64,000 nt of DNA from Euryarchaeota archaeon UBA62. Its GTDB lineage: Archaea > Thermoplasmatota > Poseidoniia > Poseidoniales > Thalassarchaeaceae. Where the stretch lies: contig DAPJ01000028.1 of assembly GCA_002502095.1 (NCBI GenBank), positions 16,605 through 80,604 of the forward strand, written 5' to 3'. Under the pieces are notes generated by a model. The model ran no database searches. It saw only the letters and a list, made by a program, of their open reading frames with translations, and had not been told where the DNA came from. The number at the start of each line of letters is the position of its first letter. Within the stretch, counting starts at the first letter, position 1. The position numbers and the translations under genes are program-made. Shown piece by piece: positions 52,935-62,377 of the stretch.

Positions 52935-54371
52935 ATGACTGAAATTAGAAAATGTCAAGTCTTGATAGTTGGCGCAGGTCCTGGTGGATATGTAGCTGGA
53001 ATTAGATCTGGTCAGCTCGGCCTTGATACCATTGTTGTAGAAGGGGATAAATCAGGAGGAACCTGTCTGATTAGAGGGTGCATTCCAAGTAAGGCAATGA
53101 TACATGCGGCTGAGAGATTTGAGTCACTTTCGAAGCATAGTTCTGAGAATGGACATATGGGTATTTCGATATCATCTGAACCAGTGCTAGATATGCCATC
53201 ACTGATTTCTTGGAAGGACTCAATTGTAGACCGTTTGAACAAAGGCGTAGAATCTCTGTTGAAGGGAGCTGGTGTAGACTTAGTAAAAGGATGGGCAACT
53301 TTCACTGGCCCTAAGAGGTGTACTGTAAAAACCTCTGAAGGCAATATAGAAATTGAGGCAGAAAATGTAATCATTGCAACTGGATCTAGTCACATAGACC
53401 TTCCTTTCATGCCTTGTGATGAAGAGTTCGTACTCTCTTCAACGGGAGCTCTTGAGTTAGATTCCTTGCCCTCAAAAGTCGCCATAGTTGGAGGCGGTTA
53501 TATTGGATTAGAGCTCGGGTGCGCACTTTCTAAATTGGGGTCAGAGGTAACGGTAATAGAGGGGATGGACAGTATATTAGGAATATTTGACAAGGAGCTC
53601 CGAAGACCTCTCGAGATATGGCTGAAGAAGCATGGAGTCTCAATCCATACTGGCTCTCTAGCCAAGGGTGCAGAGGTCAAGGGGAGAGGCGCCTCGAAGA
53701 AAGTCGAGCTCTCTTTCGAGAAGGAGGGGGAGCTTCAATCAATTAAGGTCGACAAGGTATTGGTAACTGTTGGAAGGAAGCCGAATACCAAGGATTGGGG
53801 ATTAGAGACCATGGGGGTAAGGATGGATCACTCCGGACGATTCATCAGAATTGACAGACAATGCAGGACAAATGTCCCAGGTGTCTTCGCTATCGGTGAT
53901 GTTTCAGGAGAGCCAATGCTGGCACACAAGGCTAGTTCACAGGGAGAGATGGTAGCTGAGATTATTTCAGGATTAAACAGAGAGTTTGACAAGGTTGCTA
54001 TCCCTGCTATTGTTTTCACCGAACCTGAGATAGTTTCTGTGGGTTTGATGCCTGATGAAGCTAAAGAAAGGGGCGAGGAGATAATTGTCGGGAAGTTTCC
54101 ACTAGCTGCGAATGGCAGAGCTCTAACTCTTGAAGCCGAGAAAACAGGCGGATTTATCAGAGTTGTAGCTCGAGATTCTGATCACGTTATCCTAGGAATA
54201 CAGGCAGTAGGAAGTCATGTAGCTGAACTCCATGGAGAGTTTGTACTAGCTCTTGAGATGGGTGCCCTCTTGGAGGATATTGCCGATACGGTGCACGCTC
54301 ATCCGACCATGACAGAGGCCTTCCACGAAAGCGTTCTAAAATCTCTAGGTCACGCTATCCATTCAGCATGA
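52935..54371 (+). CDS. lpd: Dihydrolipoyl dehydrogenase E3
   Basis: The 478-residue FAD enzyme reoxidises dihydrolipoamide with NAD. The FAD fold is IVGAGPGGYVAGI, the redox pair is GGTCLIRGCIPSKA (Cys44, Cys49), the NAD site is VAIVGGGYIGLELG, the second FAD motif is GVFAIGDVSGEPMLAHKA, and the active base is in HAHPTMTE (His456, Glu461). GAGGTGG precedes the ATG. It is probably shared by other lipoyl complexes, if any exist elsewhere. Confidence 0.96.
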   Translation: MTEIRKCQVLIVGAGPGGYVAGIRSGQLGLDTIVVEGDKSGGTCLIRGCIPSKAMIHAAERFESLSKHSSENGHMGISISSEPVLDMPSLISWKDSIVDRLNKGVESLLKGAGVDLVKGWATFTGPKRCTVKTSEGNIEIEAENVIIATGSSHIDLPFMPCDEEFVLSSTGALELDSLPSKVAIVGGGYIGLELGCALSKLGSEVTVIEGMDSILGIFDKELRRPLEIWLKKHGVSIHTGSLAKGAEVKGRGASKKVELSFEKEGELQSIKVDKVLVTVGRKPNTKDWGLETMGVRMDHSGRFIRIDRQCRTNVPGVFAIGDVSGEPMLAHKASSQGEMVAEIISGLNREFDKVAIPAIVFTEPEIVSVGLMPDEAKERGEEIIVGKFPLAANGRALTLEAEKTGGFIRVVARDSDHVILGIQAVGSHVAELHGEFVLALEMGALLEDIADTVHAHPTMTEAFHESVLKSLGHAIHSA

Positions 54372-54380
54372 GGTGGATTC

Positions 54381-55049
54381 TTGTCAGAGATAAAAATACT
54401 CCATCTCGGAGTAGAGGAGTATTCTACAGTTTTTGAGAAGATGAAAAAATTACAGGAAAGAAGAATCGAGGATGAAATTACTGATACTCTGATTTTCGTT
54501 ACTCATCCAGAAGTTGTCACCTTGGGGCCCAAGGCAGTTAGGGATGGAGTGGAGATTGAAGATTATCAGGTATTCGAGACAGATAGAGGAGGTGGGGCAA
54601 CATGGCATGGACCTGGACAACTAGTTGTCTATCCAATAATTAAGTGGGAAGGAGAGTTACAAAGTGTCAGAGCAGTGATATCTCTGTTGGAGGATTGGAC
54701 AATATCGGCTTTCGAAGTATGTGGCATTGAGTCATACAAAGACGAAGCGATGCAAGGAGTATGGGTCGATGGGCACAAAATTTGCTCCATTGGGCTTTCT
54801 TTCTTCAAATGGGTCAGTAGGCATGGGATGTCAATAAATGTGAATACACCGGGTTCCAGGGTAGAGAGAGTCTCTGGATGTGGCATGCAGGAAGGAACCC
54901 ATACTTGTCTACACAAGCTTGGATATCGTTTCGATAGGGAAGGGAATGAGATTGATATCAAAAGAATTGAAGATGCATTGTTTGAGACATGTCAGAGAAT
55001 TCTAGGGAGAGTCCCTAGTAACAATATGGGCGAGGATATGAGGGCTTAG
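54381..55049 (+). CDS. lipB: Octanoyltransferase (LipB)
   Basis: LipB moves an octanoyl group, in bacteria from acyl carrier protein, to lipoyl domains before LipA acts. The 222-residue protein has DRGGGATWHGPGQLVVYPI, the catalytic Lys in DGHKICSIGLSF, HGMSINVNT and the catalytic Cys in RVSGCGMQEGTH. The start is TTG, supported by GAGGTGG five bases upstream and by lack of a nearer ATG. It is the sixth gene of the lipA-lipB operon and ends one base before the aminotransferase. Confidence 0.92.
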   Translation: MSEIKILHLGVEEYSTVFEKMKKLQERRIEDEITDTLIFVTHPEVVTLGPKAVRDGVEIEDYQVFETDRGGGATWHGPGQLVVYPIIKWEGELQSVRAVISLLEDWTISAFEVCGIESYKDEAMQGVWVDGHKICSIGLSFFKWVSRHGMSINVNTPGSRVERVSGCGMQEGTHTCLHKLGYRFDREGNEIDIKRIEDALFETCQRILGRVPSNNMGEDMRA

Positions 55050-55050
55050 A

Positions 55051-56244
55051 ATGATTCCAGAGAAAGGGCCACTTGCCAGACTGTGGGGATTAGACCCCAA
55101 TACAGTCTTCCTAAACCATGGATCATTCGGTGCGTCCCCCCTTGCTGTTCGTGAGGAGCAGGATAGAATCAGAAATGAAATGGAAGAAGATCCGGTATAT
55201 TTTGTGGAGAGGAGAATGAAAAATCTATGGGAAGAGTCCATTTTTGAGCTATCCAGATTTCTTAATGCAGATCCAGAAGGTATGGTCTTCGTTACAAATG
55301 CGACAATGGGAGTAAATACTGTACTCAGATCTCTAAAACTTTCACCGGGAGATGAAATTATTGTTCCAGATCACGCATATCAGGCTTGTAAGAATGCGAT
55401 TGATTTCGTTACTGGAAGAACTGGCGCGAGGACAGTAATTATTCAGGTTCCTTTCAGGGTGGACGATGATTCCGAAATCATTGAGCCGATATTATCTGCA
55501 GTGACGAGCAGAACGGTATTAGCAATGATAGATACTGTTTCCAGCCCTACGGGCATAAGGATGCCATTTGAGAAACTAGTATATCAACTACAGAACAGGG
55601 GTGTTGATGTCCTAGTTGATGCTGCTCACGGCCCTGGAATTGTTCCTCTGGATATTACTAAATTGAATCCAGCCTATATTACTGGAAATTGTCACAAGTG
55701 GCTATGTACCCCAAAGGGCTCTGCTTTCCTTCATATTAGGGAAGATAAGAGGACGGAGATTTGCCCATTAAACATAGGTCATGGCTATTCAAGTGATTTA
55801 CCTGTAGCAGAGAAATTCCGATTTGAATTTGACTGGTCGGGTACACGAGACCCCAGTCCATGGTTGTGTATTCCGTTCTCTATTGGGTACTTGGGAAGTC
55901 AGATTAAAGGAGGTTGGGAAGGGATAATGACGAAGAACAAGGAGATGATACTTCAAGGTAGAGAGCTTCTTTGTGAGGCTCTGGGGACCACACCTCCAAC
56001 TCCAGATTCCATGATTTCTTCGATGTCATCAGTTGAGTTCCCCTGGGAGGGCGAAGTCCCCCCCTCTCCGCCGGATGGTGAACCCACTCACAATTTACTT
56101 TATGATGAGTACAGGATTCAAGTACCGGTGATTTCATGGCCTGTTCACAACACCAAATATATCAGGATTTCAGCTCATATTTACAACACTAAAGAGGAGT
56201 TTGAATATCTCTCAGAATCGCTAAAATCAATTTTAGGGAGTTAG
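55051..56244 (+). CDS. Class V aminotransferase, isopenicillin N epimerase-like
   Basis: The 397-residue PLP enzyme resembles the CefD-like branch of class V aminotransferases: FLNHGSFGASPLAVREEQDR near the N-terminus, FVTNATMGVNTVLRSL and VDAAHGPGIVPLD with the PLP-pyridine Asp. GNCHKWLCTPKG carries the PLP-binding Lys. The substrate is not clear; related proteins include cysteine desulfurase-like and other lyases. Its start follows the lipB stop by one base, so it may be the last gene of the lipoate-BCKDH operon. Confidence 0.88.
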   Translation: MIPEKGPLARLWGLDPNTVFLNHGSFGASPLAVREEQDRIRNEMEEDPVYFVERRMKNLWEESIFELSRFLNADPEGMVFVTNATMGVNTVLRSLKLSPGDEIIVPDHAYQACKNAIDFVTGRTGARTVIIQVPFRVDDDSEIIEPILSAVTSRTVLAMIDTVSSPTGIRMPFEKLVYQLQNRGVDVLVDAAHGPGIVPLDITKLNPAYITGNCHKWLCTPKGSAFLHIREDKRTEICPLNIGHGYSSDLPVAEKFRFEFDWSGTRDPSPWLCIPFSIGYLGSQIKGGWEGIMTKNKEMILQGRELLCEALGTTPPTPDSMISSMSSVEFPWEGEVPPSPPDGEPTHNLLYDEYRIQVPVISWPVHNTKYIRISAHIYNTKEEFEYLSESLKSILGS

Positions 56245-56280
56245 GCAACCATTCAAGGCATGTAGCATTGCCGGCACATC

Positions 56281-56859
56281 ATGCCTAGTGCAGTAGTAGC
56301 GATAACTGGGGCCTCGGGTGCCCGCTATGGAGTTAGGTTAGTTGAGCAACTAAGTCTAGCTGGATGGGAAATTGATCTCATAGTGAGTAAAGCCGGTGAA
56401 ATCAATCTCAAACTAGAGTGTGGCATAGGGGCTGCGGAGCTGGATGAAATTGAGGGCGTCTCCATACACAATAATGCGAATCTTGCTGCCAGACCGGCTT
56501 CTGGATCAGCATTGTATGACGCCTATGTAATCTGTCCAGCTAGTGGAACAACCATAGGAAAAATTGGAGCAGGAATATCTGATAATCTATCAACTAGAAG
56601 CGCTCTTGTTGCAATCAAGGAGAGAAGGAAGCTGATCATTGTACCAAGGGAAACTCCTTCGCCTACGCCTCACCTTGAGGCTATGGCAAAGATGTCTTCG
56701 TGGGGAGTTGTCATATTACCAGCTAATCCGGGATTCTATAATTCACCAGAGTCAATTGATGACTTAATTGACTTCGTCGTAGCCAGAATTTTGGATCAGA
56801 TGGGGGTGTCACACACTCTTGGTAAGAGATGGACCGGTGATGAAGTAACACTTGAGTAA
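56281..56859 (+). CDS. ubiX: Flavin prenyltransferase UbiX
   Basis: UbiX prenylates FMN to make the prenyl-FMN cofactor of UbiD-type decarboxylases. The 192-residue protein shows ITGASGARYGVRL, VICPASGTTIGKIGAG, DNLSTRSALVAIKERRKLI and IVPRETPSPTPHLEAMAKM with the conserved Arg-Glu-Thr. In most family members the last is RETPLSxxH, so the segment here is slightly changed. No UbiD gene is in the window. Confidence 0.92.
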   Translation: MPSAVVAITGASGARYGVRLVEQLSLAGWEIDLIVSKAGEINLKLECGIGAAELDEIEGVSIHNNANLAARPASGSALYDAYVICPASGTTIGKIGAGISDNLSTRSALVAIKERRKLIIVPRETPSPTPHLEAMAKMSSWGVVILPANPGFYNSPESIDDLIDFVVARILDQMGVSHTLGKRWTGDEVTLE

Positions 56860-56919
56860 ACGAGTTATTTCAGATAATCTCCAGAATGGGTTCAATAGTC
56901 AGCGTGATTTAACTCTGCT

Positions 56920-58644
56920 GTGAGCGAATCCTCTGATTGGTCTGATCTGTCAGTATCTGAACTCAAAGACTCCCTCAGGGAAAGAGGGATGCCCGTTTCT
57001 GGGAGGAAGGAGGAGCTAGTTAGAAGACTGGAAGAAAATTCTATTTTTCAGGCTGAAATTGCTGATATTCCATCTCATAATAAGGGATTCAGAAGATTAT
57101 TAGATAGGATTAGAGATTTACCATTTTCCACATTGGTTGTGATTTCGATACTAATTGTTGGCGGGTCTGGAGGAGCTGTTGTATATGGTGATGAAATACT
57201 AGATTTTATCCAAGGGGATACAGAATATGTACTCCTTGATTTTGATACTGACAAGACCAGAGAATTCGCTCAGACGTTGGTTGATTTGGGACATCCTGAA
57301 TGGGAAGGGAGAATGTCTGGAACCGTAGAAGAGGAAAATACGGCTAATGCGATTAAGAGTAATTTTACATCCATGGGGATACCATCTACAATGGATGAAT
57401 TTGATGTTAATATGTTTGAAATTGGAGAAGAGCCGGATTTATCCATATGTGTGCCAGGAGATATCGGGAATATTTTCGGAGGACCAACACCCTGCTCAGC
57501 CGCTGATGTAAACAGGCAGATAACTCAATTCACCCATAGAGAAGACTATGTGATTCAGGGATACAGCGGATCCGTAGATATTTTTCATACTGAAAATGCT
57601 GATATTGTTGATCTAGGAAATGGTAGCGAAGACTCTGATTGGGCATCAGCTGCTAGTAAAATTGCCATGGTCTGGATAGAGACAGGGACTGACGGGAATA
57701 CTGATTTATTGGAGAGGGCCTTATCCAATGACGTTAATTCGATAATTACCGTAAACTCTCTGACTAATTGTAATGAGCTGGTGATGGATGATTGTGTCCC
57801 TTACTTCAAGGGCATAGATCTGACGAGATTTGATTTCATTCCAGACTCATTTGGATTCATAATGGTCTCCAAGAGCGTAGGTACCGCGATATCCGATAGT
57901 GTCATCAATGGAGATGGGCGAATCCAGATGAGGATAGATGTGGATAATCAGGCTGTTTCAACCATATACGTCCCATGCGGAATTATCGAAGGTAAGACTG
58001 ATTCAATTATAGTTCTGGGAGCCCATCATGATACAGTATACAATGGACAAGGAGCAGTTGATGATAGTTCAGGAGTGGCGACATTACAGGAAATCGCCAG
58101 ACAGTTTTCGATTCTTGAATCTAGTCTGGGAGAGCCTGAATATACGATTTACTTCTGTACATGGGGAGGGGAAGAAGAAGGGCTTTGGGGGTCCAAGGAA
58201 TGGGTCGATAAGTATCGTAACATGCTCTCAGAAAACTTGCGTTTGACTATCAACCTAGATATGAATCATGTAGACTTGGAAAGGAATAACGGTCTGACTA
58301 TCTATGGAAACAGTCCCAAGGATACGAAGATAGTCAGAGGAATCGCGGCGAAGTTTTCTGATGTTCATACTGACTTGTCATCAAAGTACAGCGTAAATGT
58401 GAATGAAATCCCGTCTACGGCTATGCCTTACAACTCGGATCACGCCCCCTTCGTCTATGAGATAGACAATCAACCAGACGATGGTATGGAATACGGAAAG
58501 GCCCTAGTGTGCTATGGCTCTGGTTCCAGTGAGTACCACACTTATCTGGACACCATGGACCGATTCAATGAGGAAAGCTTGGCAGTCTCTGGGATAATAT
58601 TAGGGTCATTCATCAGGTATCTTTCATACGGAGAGAGAGTCTAA
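56920..58644 (+). CDS. SAP domain-TM-M28 zinc metallopeptidase
   Basis: The 574-residue protein starts with a SAP domain (about residues 9-40, LSVSELKDSLRERGMPVSGR), which normally binds DNA or RNA. A membrane segment at 68-90 (LPFSTLVVISILIVGGSGGA) follows, and then a large M28 aminopeptidase domain. Zinc-binding residues are visible in order: His369 in GAHHDT, Asp in GAVDDSSGVA, Glu-Glu in GGEEEGLWGSK, Asp in INLDMNHV and His in NSDHAPFV. The N-terminal SAP would face the cytosol and the peptidase the outside. An inserted PA-like domain (about 180-320) precedes the catalytic part. The start is GTG without a ribosome binding site, probably leaderless. Confidence 0.9.
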   Translation: MSESSDWSDLSVSELKDSLRERGMPVSGRKEELVRRLEENSIFQAEIADIPSHNKGFRRLLDRIRDLPFSTLVVISILIVGGSGGAVVYGDEILDFIQGDTEYVLLDFDTDKTREFAQTLVDLGHPEWEGRMSGTVEEENTANAIKSNFTSMGIPSTMDEFDVNMFEIGEEPDLSICVPGDIGNIFGGPTPCSAADVNRQITQFTHREDYVIQGYSGSVDIFHTENADIVDLGNGSEDSDWASAASKIAMVWIETGTDGNTDLLERALSNDVNSIITVNSLTNCNELVMDDCVPYFKGIDLTRFDFIPDSFGFIMVSKSVGTAISDSVINGDGRIQMRIDVDNQAVSTIYVPCGIIEGKTDSIIVLGAHHDTVYNGQGAVDDSSGVATLQEIARQFSILESSLGEPEYTIYFCTWGGEEEGLWGSKEWVDKYRNMLSENLRLTINLDMNHVDLERNNGLTIYGNSPKDTKIVRGIAAKFSDVHTDLSSKYSVNVNEIPSTAMPYNSDHAPFVYEIDNQPDDGMEYGKALVCYGSGSSEYHTYLDTMDRFNEESLAVSGIILGSFIRYLSYGERV

Positions 58645-58736
58645 CAGTATTGAAGGAGATAAAAAATAACAAATGATTACTGGATATTTTGCCATAATTA
58701 TTCCGTGTAAGTATCACAATCTCAAATCAAATAAAA

Positions 58737-58750
58737 CGAAACCGATATAC
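58737..58750 (+). promoter_or_regulatory. Candidate BRE and TATA box for the peroxiredoxin gene
   Basis: CGAAACC followed by GATATAC forms a plausible BRE-TATA pair 24 to 37 bases before the ATG at 58774. Archaeal start sites lie about 25 bases past the TATA centre, so the transcript would begin almost at the start codon, that is leaderless. Confidence 0.4.
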
Positions 58751-58773
58751 GCTATCGATTGTCGGCATAGTTT

Positions 58774-59241
58774 ATGGTCAAAATAGGAGAAACCGCCCCT
58801 GCCTTCACTTTGAAAACAACTGACAAGAGTGATGTCAGCCTGTCTGATTACAAGGGCGAGAAAGTAATTTTAGCATTCTACCCTGGTGCCTTTACAGGAG
58901 TTTGTGACAAGGAAATGTGTGCCTTTCAGGATAATATCGTGAAGTTGAACGAAGCCGGTACTACGGTTCTTGGAATTAGTGTCGACTCTCCATGGGCCAA
59001 CAGTGCGTTTTCACAGAAATATAATCTTGGATTCCCATTACTTTCTGATGTAGATAGAAAGGTCGTAAAAAGCTATGACGCCTCATTTGTAGGCTTGGGT
59101 GGAATTGAGGGATATGTTAGTGCCGACAGGGTCGTCATAGTGATAGATGGAGAGGGAATAGTAAGATATCGCTGGGACGCAGAGAATCCCGGAGTAGAGC
59201 CAGATTATGATTCAGTGGTCAACTTTGCTTCTACTTTGTGA
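58774..59241 (+). CDS. Peroxiredoxin (AhpC/TSA, Bcp-like)
   Basis: The 155-residue protein reduces hydrogen peroxide or organic peroxides with an external thiol donor. The active site is FYPGAFTGVCDKEMC, with Thr41 and peroxidatic Cys44; Cys49 could be the resolving residue, as in atypical 2-Cys BCP enzymes. Other family segments are TVLGISVDSPWANSAF and GFPLLSDVDRKV. A Thr-Cys spacing of three residues is as expected. It stands alone between genes on both strands. Confidence 0.93.
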   Translation: MVKIGETAPAFTLKTTDKSDVSLSDYKGEKVILAFYPGAFTGVCDKEMCAFQDNIVKLNEAGTTVLGISVDSPWANSAFSQKYNLGFPLLSDVDRKVVKSYDASFVGLGGIEGYVSADRVVIVIDGEGIVRYRWDAENPGVEPDYDSVVNFASTL

Positions 59242-59281
59242 GCTGTGTCATTTTACTTCCAGGAAGACGTATAGATAATAG

Positions 59282-61024
59282 TTACATCATTTCAGGCGAT
59301 TGAATTCCCAATAGTTCCAATCCGGTTGAAATGACTCTCGCTGTCAAGTCACATAGTGCCAACCTACTTGTCATAATCTCTTCATTCTCAGCCTTTAGTA
59401 TTGGACAGGCCTCATAGAATGTCGCAAATGCGGAAGAGGTTGCGTGGATGTGTGTGCAGAGTTTATGAGGTTGCATACTAGAGATTGATTTATCGAATGA
59501 TTCTGCAAAATTAACGATGCACCTAGCTAACGTCTCCTCTTCTTCGGTAAATAGCTCTATGGAGGAATCTACCATTGACTTTCGACTGACGGGGGAAAGA
59601 GAAAAAATACGTGATATCCTTGCATGAGAATACTGGAGATATGGAGCCGTATTTCCTTCAAAGGAGAGCATCTTATCCCAGTCAAAGACGTAATCTTTGG
59701 TTCTATCAGTGGAAAGATCAGCATACTTTACGGCACCTATCCCTATCATCTTTGAGATCCTATCCTTATCTTTTCCTGTAAGTCCGGGATTCTTCTCAGA
59801 GATGGCATTATCAGCTCTCTTTATTGATTCCTTCAAGAGATCAACAAGTTTTACCGATTGTCCAGCCCTACTTTTCAGCATCTGTCCATTAGAATCTAGA
59901 ACTGATCCGAAGTTTATGTGTTTAGCCGTATGTCTCTCATCCATGAATCCTGCCCTTGAAGCGACTTCGAAAACCATCTCAAAATGTTGTTTCTGTGGAG
60001 TTCCCACAACATAAATTAGTTCGTCACATGAAATCCTTTCAACCCTGTCAATTATACAAGCTAGATCAGAAGTGGAGTAGTTGAAACCACCATCACCTTT
60101 CCTAATGATGACTGGGAAAGGGTCCCCCTCCCTATTCACCCACTTACCTCCCAAATAGACTACGCTAGCACCCTCGCTTTCTTCTAACATTCCCGATTCA
60201 TGTAATCTCTCAACGACGGTTGGCAGTAGATGTCTGTAAGCAGATTCTCCCATAATATCCCCATCATCCAGAAGTACCCCTAGCATATCGTACACTTCAT
60301 TGAAGTAGCCGGTCGATACATCAACCAAGACTTTCCAGAGTCTAAGTGTATCAGAATCCTCGCCTTGTAATAGAACAACTCTAGATCTGGCCCTTTCAGC
60401 GAACATATCATTCTGATCAAACTTTACTCTGGCCTCTTTGTAAAACTGATCAAAATCTGAGATTCCCTTTCTTGATGTGAAGCTCTCCTCTCCTAAATCT
60501 ATAAGATGCTCTATTAGCATGCCAAATGGAGTGCCCCAATCTCCGATATGATTCTCCCTAATCACTTCATGGCCCTTGAAAACTAGCATTCGAACTATTG
60601 CATCGCCTATTACGGTTGATCTTAGATGTCCGACATGCATCTCTTTAGCCACATTAGGTGCTGAATAATCAACAACAATTTTTCTAGAAGCATCTTTCTT
60701 TATGCCCATCATTTTATCAGCTAATAGTTCCATAGTTTTGTTAGCTAACCATTCAGGATGGGCCTTCAGATTGACAAACCCATTCATGGAAGATGTCAGG
60801 GCCAGTCCCTGTAAATGAGGAGAGATCGCAGTAGAAATCTGCTCTGAAACCTCAACAGGGGATTTCTTTAGTATTCTGGATAATGAATGACAAGGGATTG
60901 CAACATCAGCCATAGTCCCAACAGTTGAAGGCCCGATTAGATTAGAGATATCCTCTTCATTGATGCCCAATTCAGTGACAGAATCGTAAATCAAAGGAGT
61001 GCAGGCTTCTATTAGATCCCTCAT
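59282..61024 (-). CDS. argS: Arginyl-tRNA synthetase
   Basis: The 580-residue class I enzyme has an N-terminal Add-1 domain and the HIGH-type HVGH in PNVAKEMHVGHLRSTVIGDA. A KMSKS-equivalent (LKSRAGQSVKL) appears in the expected degenerate form for ArgS. The DALR anticodon-binding helical domain is at the end (YLQYSHARISRIFSL onward). ATG 61024 is preceded by GAGGTG six bases upstream; a TTG at 61036 overlaps the aRF1 stop and is less likely. It is translationally linked with aRF1. Confidence 0.95.
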   Translation of the reverse strand: MRDLIEACTPLIYDSVTELGINEEDISNLIGPSTVGTMADVAIPCHSLSRILKKSPVEVSEQISTAISPHLQGLALTSSMNGFVNLKAHPEWLANKTMELLADKMMGIKKDASRKIVVDYSAPNVAKEMHVGHLRSTVIGDAIVRMLVFKGHEVIRENHIGDWGTPFGMLIEHLIDLGEESFTSRKGISDFDQFYKEARVKFDQNDMFAERARSRVVLLQGEDSDTLRLWKVLVDVSTGYFNEVYDMLGVLLDDGDIMGESAYRHLLPTVVERLHESGMLEESEGASVVYLGGKWVNREGDPFPVIIRKGDGGFNYSTSDLACIIDRVERISCDELIYVVGTPQKQHFEMVFEVASRAGFMDERHTAKHINFGSVLDSNGQMLKSRAGQSVKLVDLLKESIKRADNAISEKNPGLTGKDKDRISKMIGIGAVKYADLSTDRTKDYVFDWDKMLSFEGNTAPYLQYSHARISRIFSLSPVSRKSMVDSSIELFTEEEETLARCIVNFAESFDKSISSMQPHKLCTHIHATSSAFATFYEACPILKAENEEIMTSRLALCDLTARVISTGLELLGIQSPEMM

Positions 61025-61032
61025 ATTACACC

Positions 61033-62316
61033 TCAAGAAATTGGGTACCTCAATAGTGCCGCTATACCCCCAAATGCATCGAATAAGGTGGCACCCTCTT
61101 CCGTATCCATAGAAATCAAGGTCACGGAAGCCGAGGTATGGCCTGCCAACTGAGTCAATTCATCAATCAAATCCATAGATCTGTCTGAATCCTCAACAAC
61201 ATCTTCTGACGAGCACTTGGAACATACTGGGATTTCTGATCTTCTGCTTTGGGTACCTTCCCATTCAGACTTACACTGCCTACAAACCCACATTACTCTC
61301 CTTTTCCTAACATTTTCTGACAGTAATAGCCTCTCAACTGCACCTTGGTCGAGAGCACTTCTAATCATCATCTCGCCATATGTGGCCTTTGGATGGGCTT
61401 GCATTACTTCTCTCAAAAATCTATCAACAAGTTTTCTCTCGGTATCTAGTTCTATTTGGTCCATAAGACCACCCGCTCTTTGAACCAATTCTCTTAGGCC
61501 ACTTTCATTGGAGTATCCTACATCAAAGAAGGGTTCCCTGATTAATTTCTTAATCTCGTGGTGAAAATAATCATTTTTCACAACATAATCTTTGGTTGCT
61601 CCCGGACCTCCAATAATTATGCCCTGTAAATTTTCTATCATGGGGAGCCAATATGATGATGCCCTTTCTGCTGATTTCTTGAAGAATTTGTCTGCCGCCT
61701 CTTCGATTAATCTCTCGAATCTCTGTGCAGACTGTCCCCCTCTGCCATGCTTTGAAGGAACTAATGAGGTCACATGCTCTTGGCAGTGTAATCTCTTTCC
61801 ACTAGCTAGTCCATACGCTGCCTCTGACCTGTCTATAACGAAAAGGCCATATGCAGTCCTGTCAATTAGCATCTCCTCGAGCTGACTAATCTCGAATGTA
61901 GATCCACATCTGTACCTGTACGAAGTAAAAGCCTCAGGAGGATCATCGATGACTATGGACATTAGTCTAGTTTTATTATTTCCAACAATAACATGTCCTA
62001 CGAATAAGGCCATTCCTCTTTCCCCAGGGGTCTTATATCGGTTTAACGTAGCTATTGCTGATTCGATAGCATCGGAAACGTGCTTCCTAGTCAACTTAGA
62101 CTTGATATTTGCGGCTTGACCAGCTTCGTTGGAAAGTTGATGTCTAACATCGCTTATCATCCGATCAGGAGGGACAACAACCGAAACTAGCTCAGTACCC
62201 ATCCCCTTCATCGTAGACAAGTCCTCTACTGCCTTCTTGAGGCGTAATCTCCTCTGCTGGACTTCAATCTCGTCGGATATGGCACTACCCCCAGTTAAAG
62301 GCCGGAGGGGCAGCAT
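61033..62316 (-). CDS. prf1: Peptide chain release factor aRF1
   Basis: The 427-residue archaeal class 1 release factor reads all three stop codons. NIKS (residues 70-73) and YRCGSTF (135-141, the YxCxxxF motif) form the stop-codon decoding site, and GGQ (193-195) triggers peptidyl-tRNA hydrolysis. A zinc-ribbon (CRQCKSEWEG and CSKCSSED) lies in the third domain, as in many archaeal factors. It precedes argS in a tight operon. Confidence 0.96.
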   Translation of the reverse strand: MLPLRPLTGGSAISDEIEVQQRRLRLKKAVEDLSTMKGMGTELVSVVVPPDRMISDVRHQLSNEAGQAANIKSKLTRKHVSDAIESAIATLNRYKTPGERGMALFVGHVIVGNNKTRLMSIVIDDPPEAFTSYRYRCGSTFEISQLEEMLIDRTAYGLFVIDRSEAAYGLASGKRLHCQEHVTSLVPSKHGRGGQSAQRFERLIEEAADKFFKKSAERASSYWLPMIENLQGIIIGGPGATKDYVVKNDYFHHEIKKLIREPFFDVGYSNESGLRELVQRAGGLMDQIELDTERKLVDRFLREVMQAHPKATYGEMMIRSALDQGAVERLLLSENVRKRRVMWVCRQCKSEWEGTQSRRSEIPVCSKCSSEDVVEDSDRSMDLIDELTQLAGHTSASVTLISMDTEEGATLFDAFGGIAALLRYPIS

Positions 62317-62377
62317 TTCAACCCTTAGACTCAGCTAGGGCAAAGGAATTGAAAGGGGCGTCCCAGCTCGATAGTCG

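Noticed and set aside
55051..56244. Aminotransferase as cysteine desulfurase supplying sulfur to LipA
   Set aside because: The operon position is suggestive, but the sequence matches the isopenicillin N epimerase-like branch and I could not place a desulfurase-type catalytic Cys loop.
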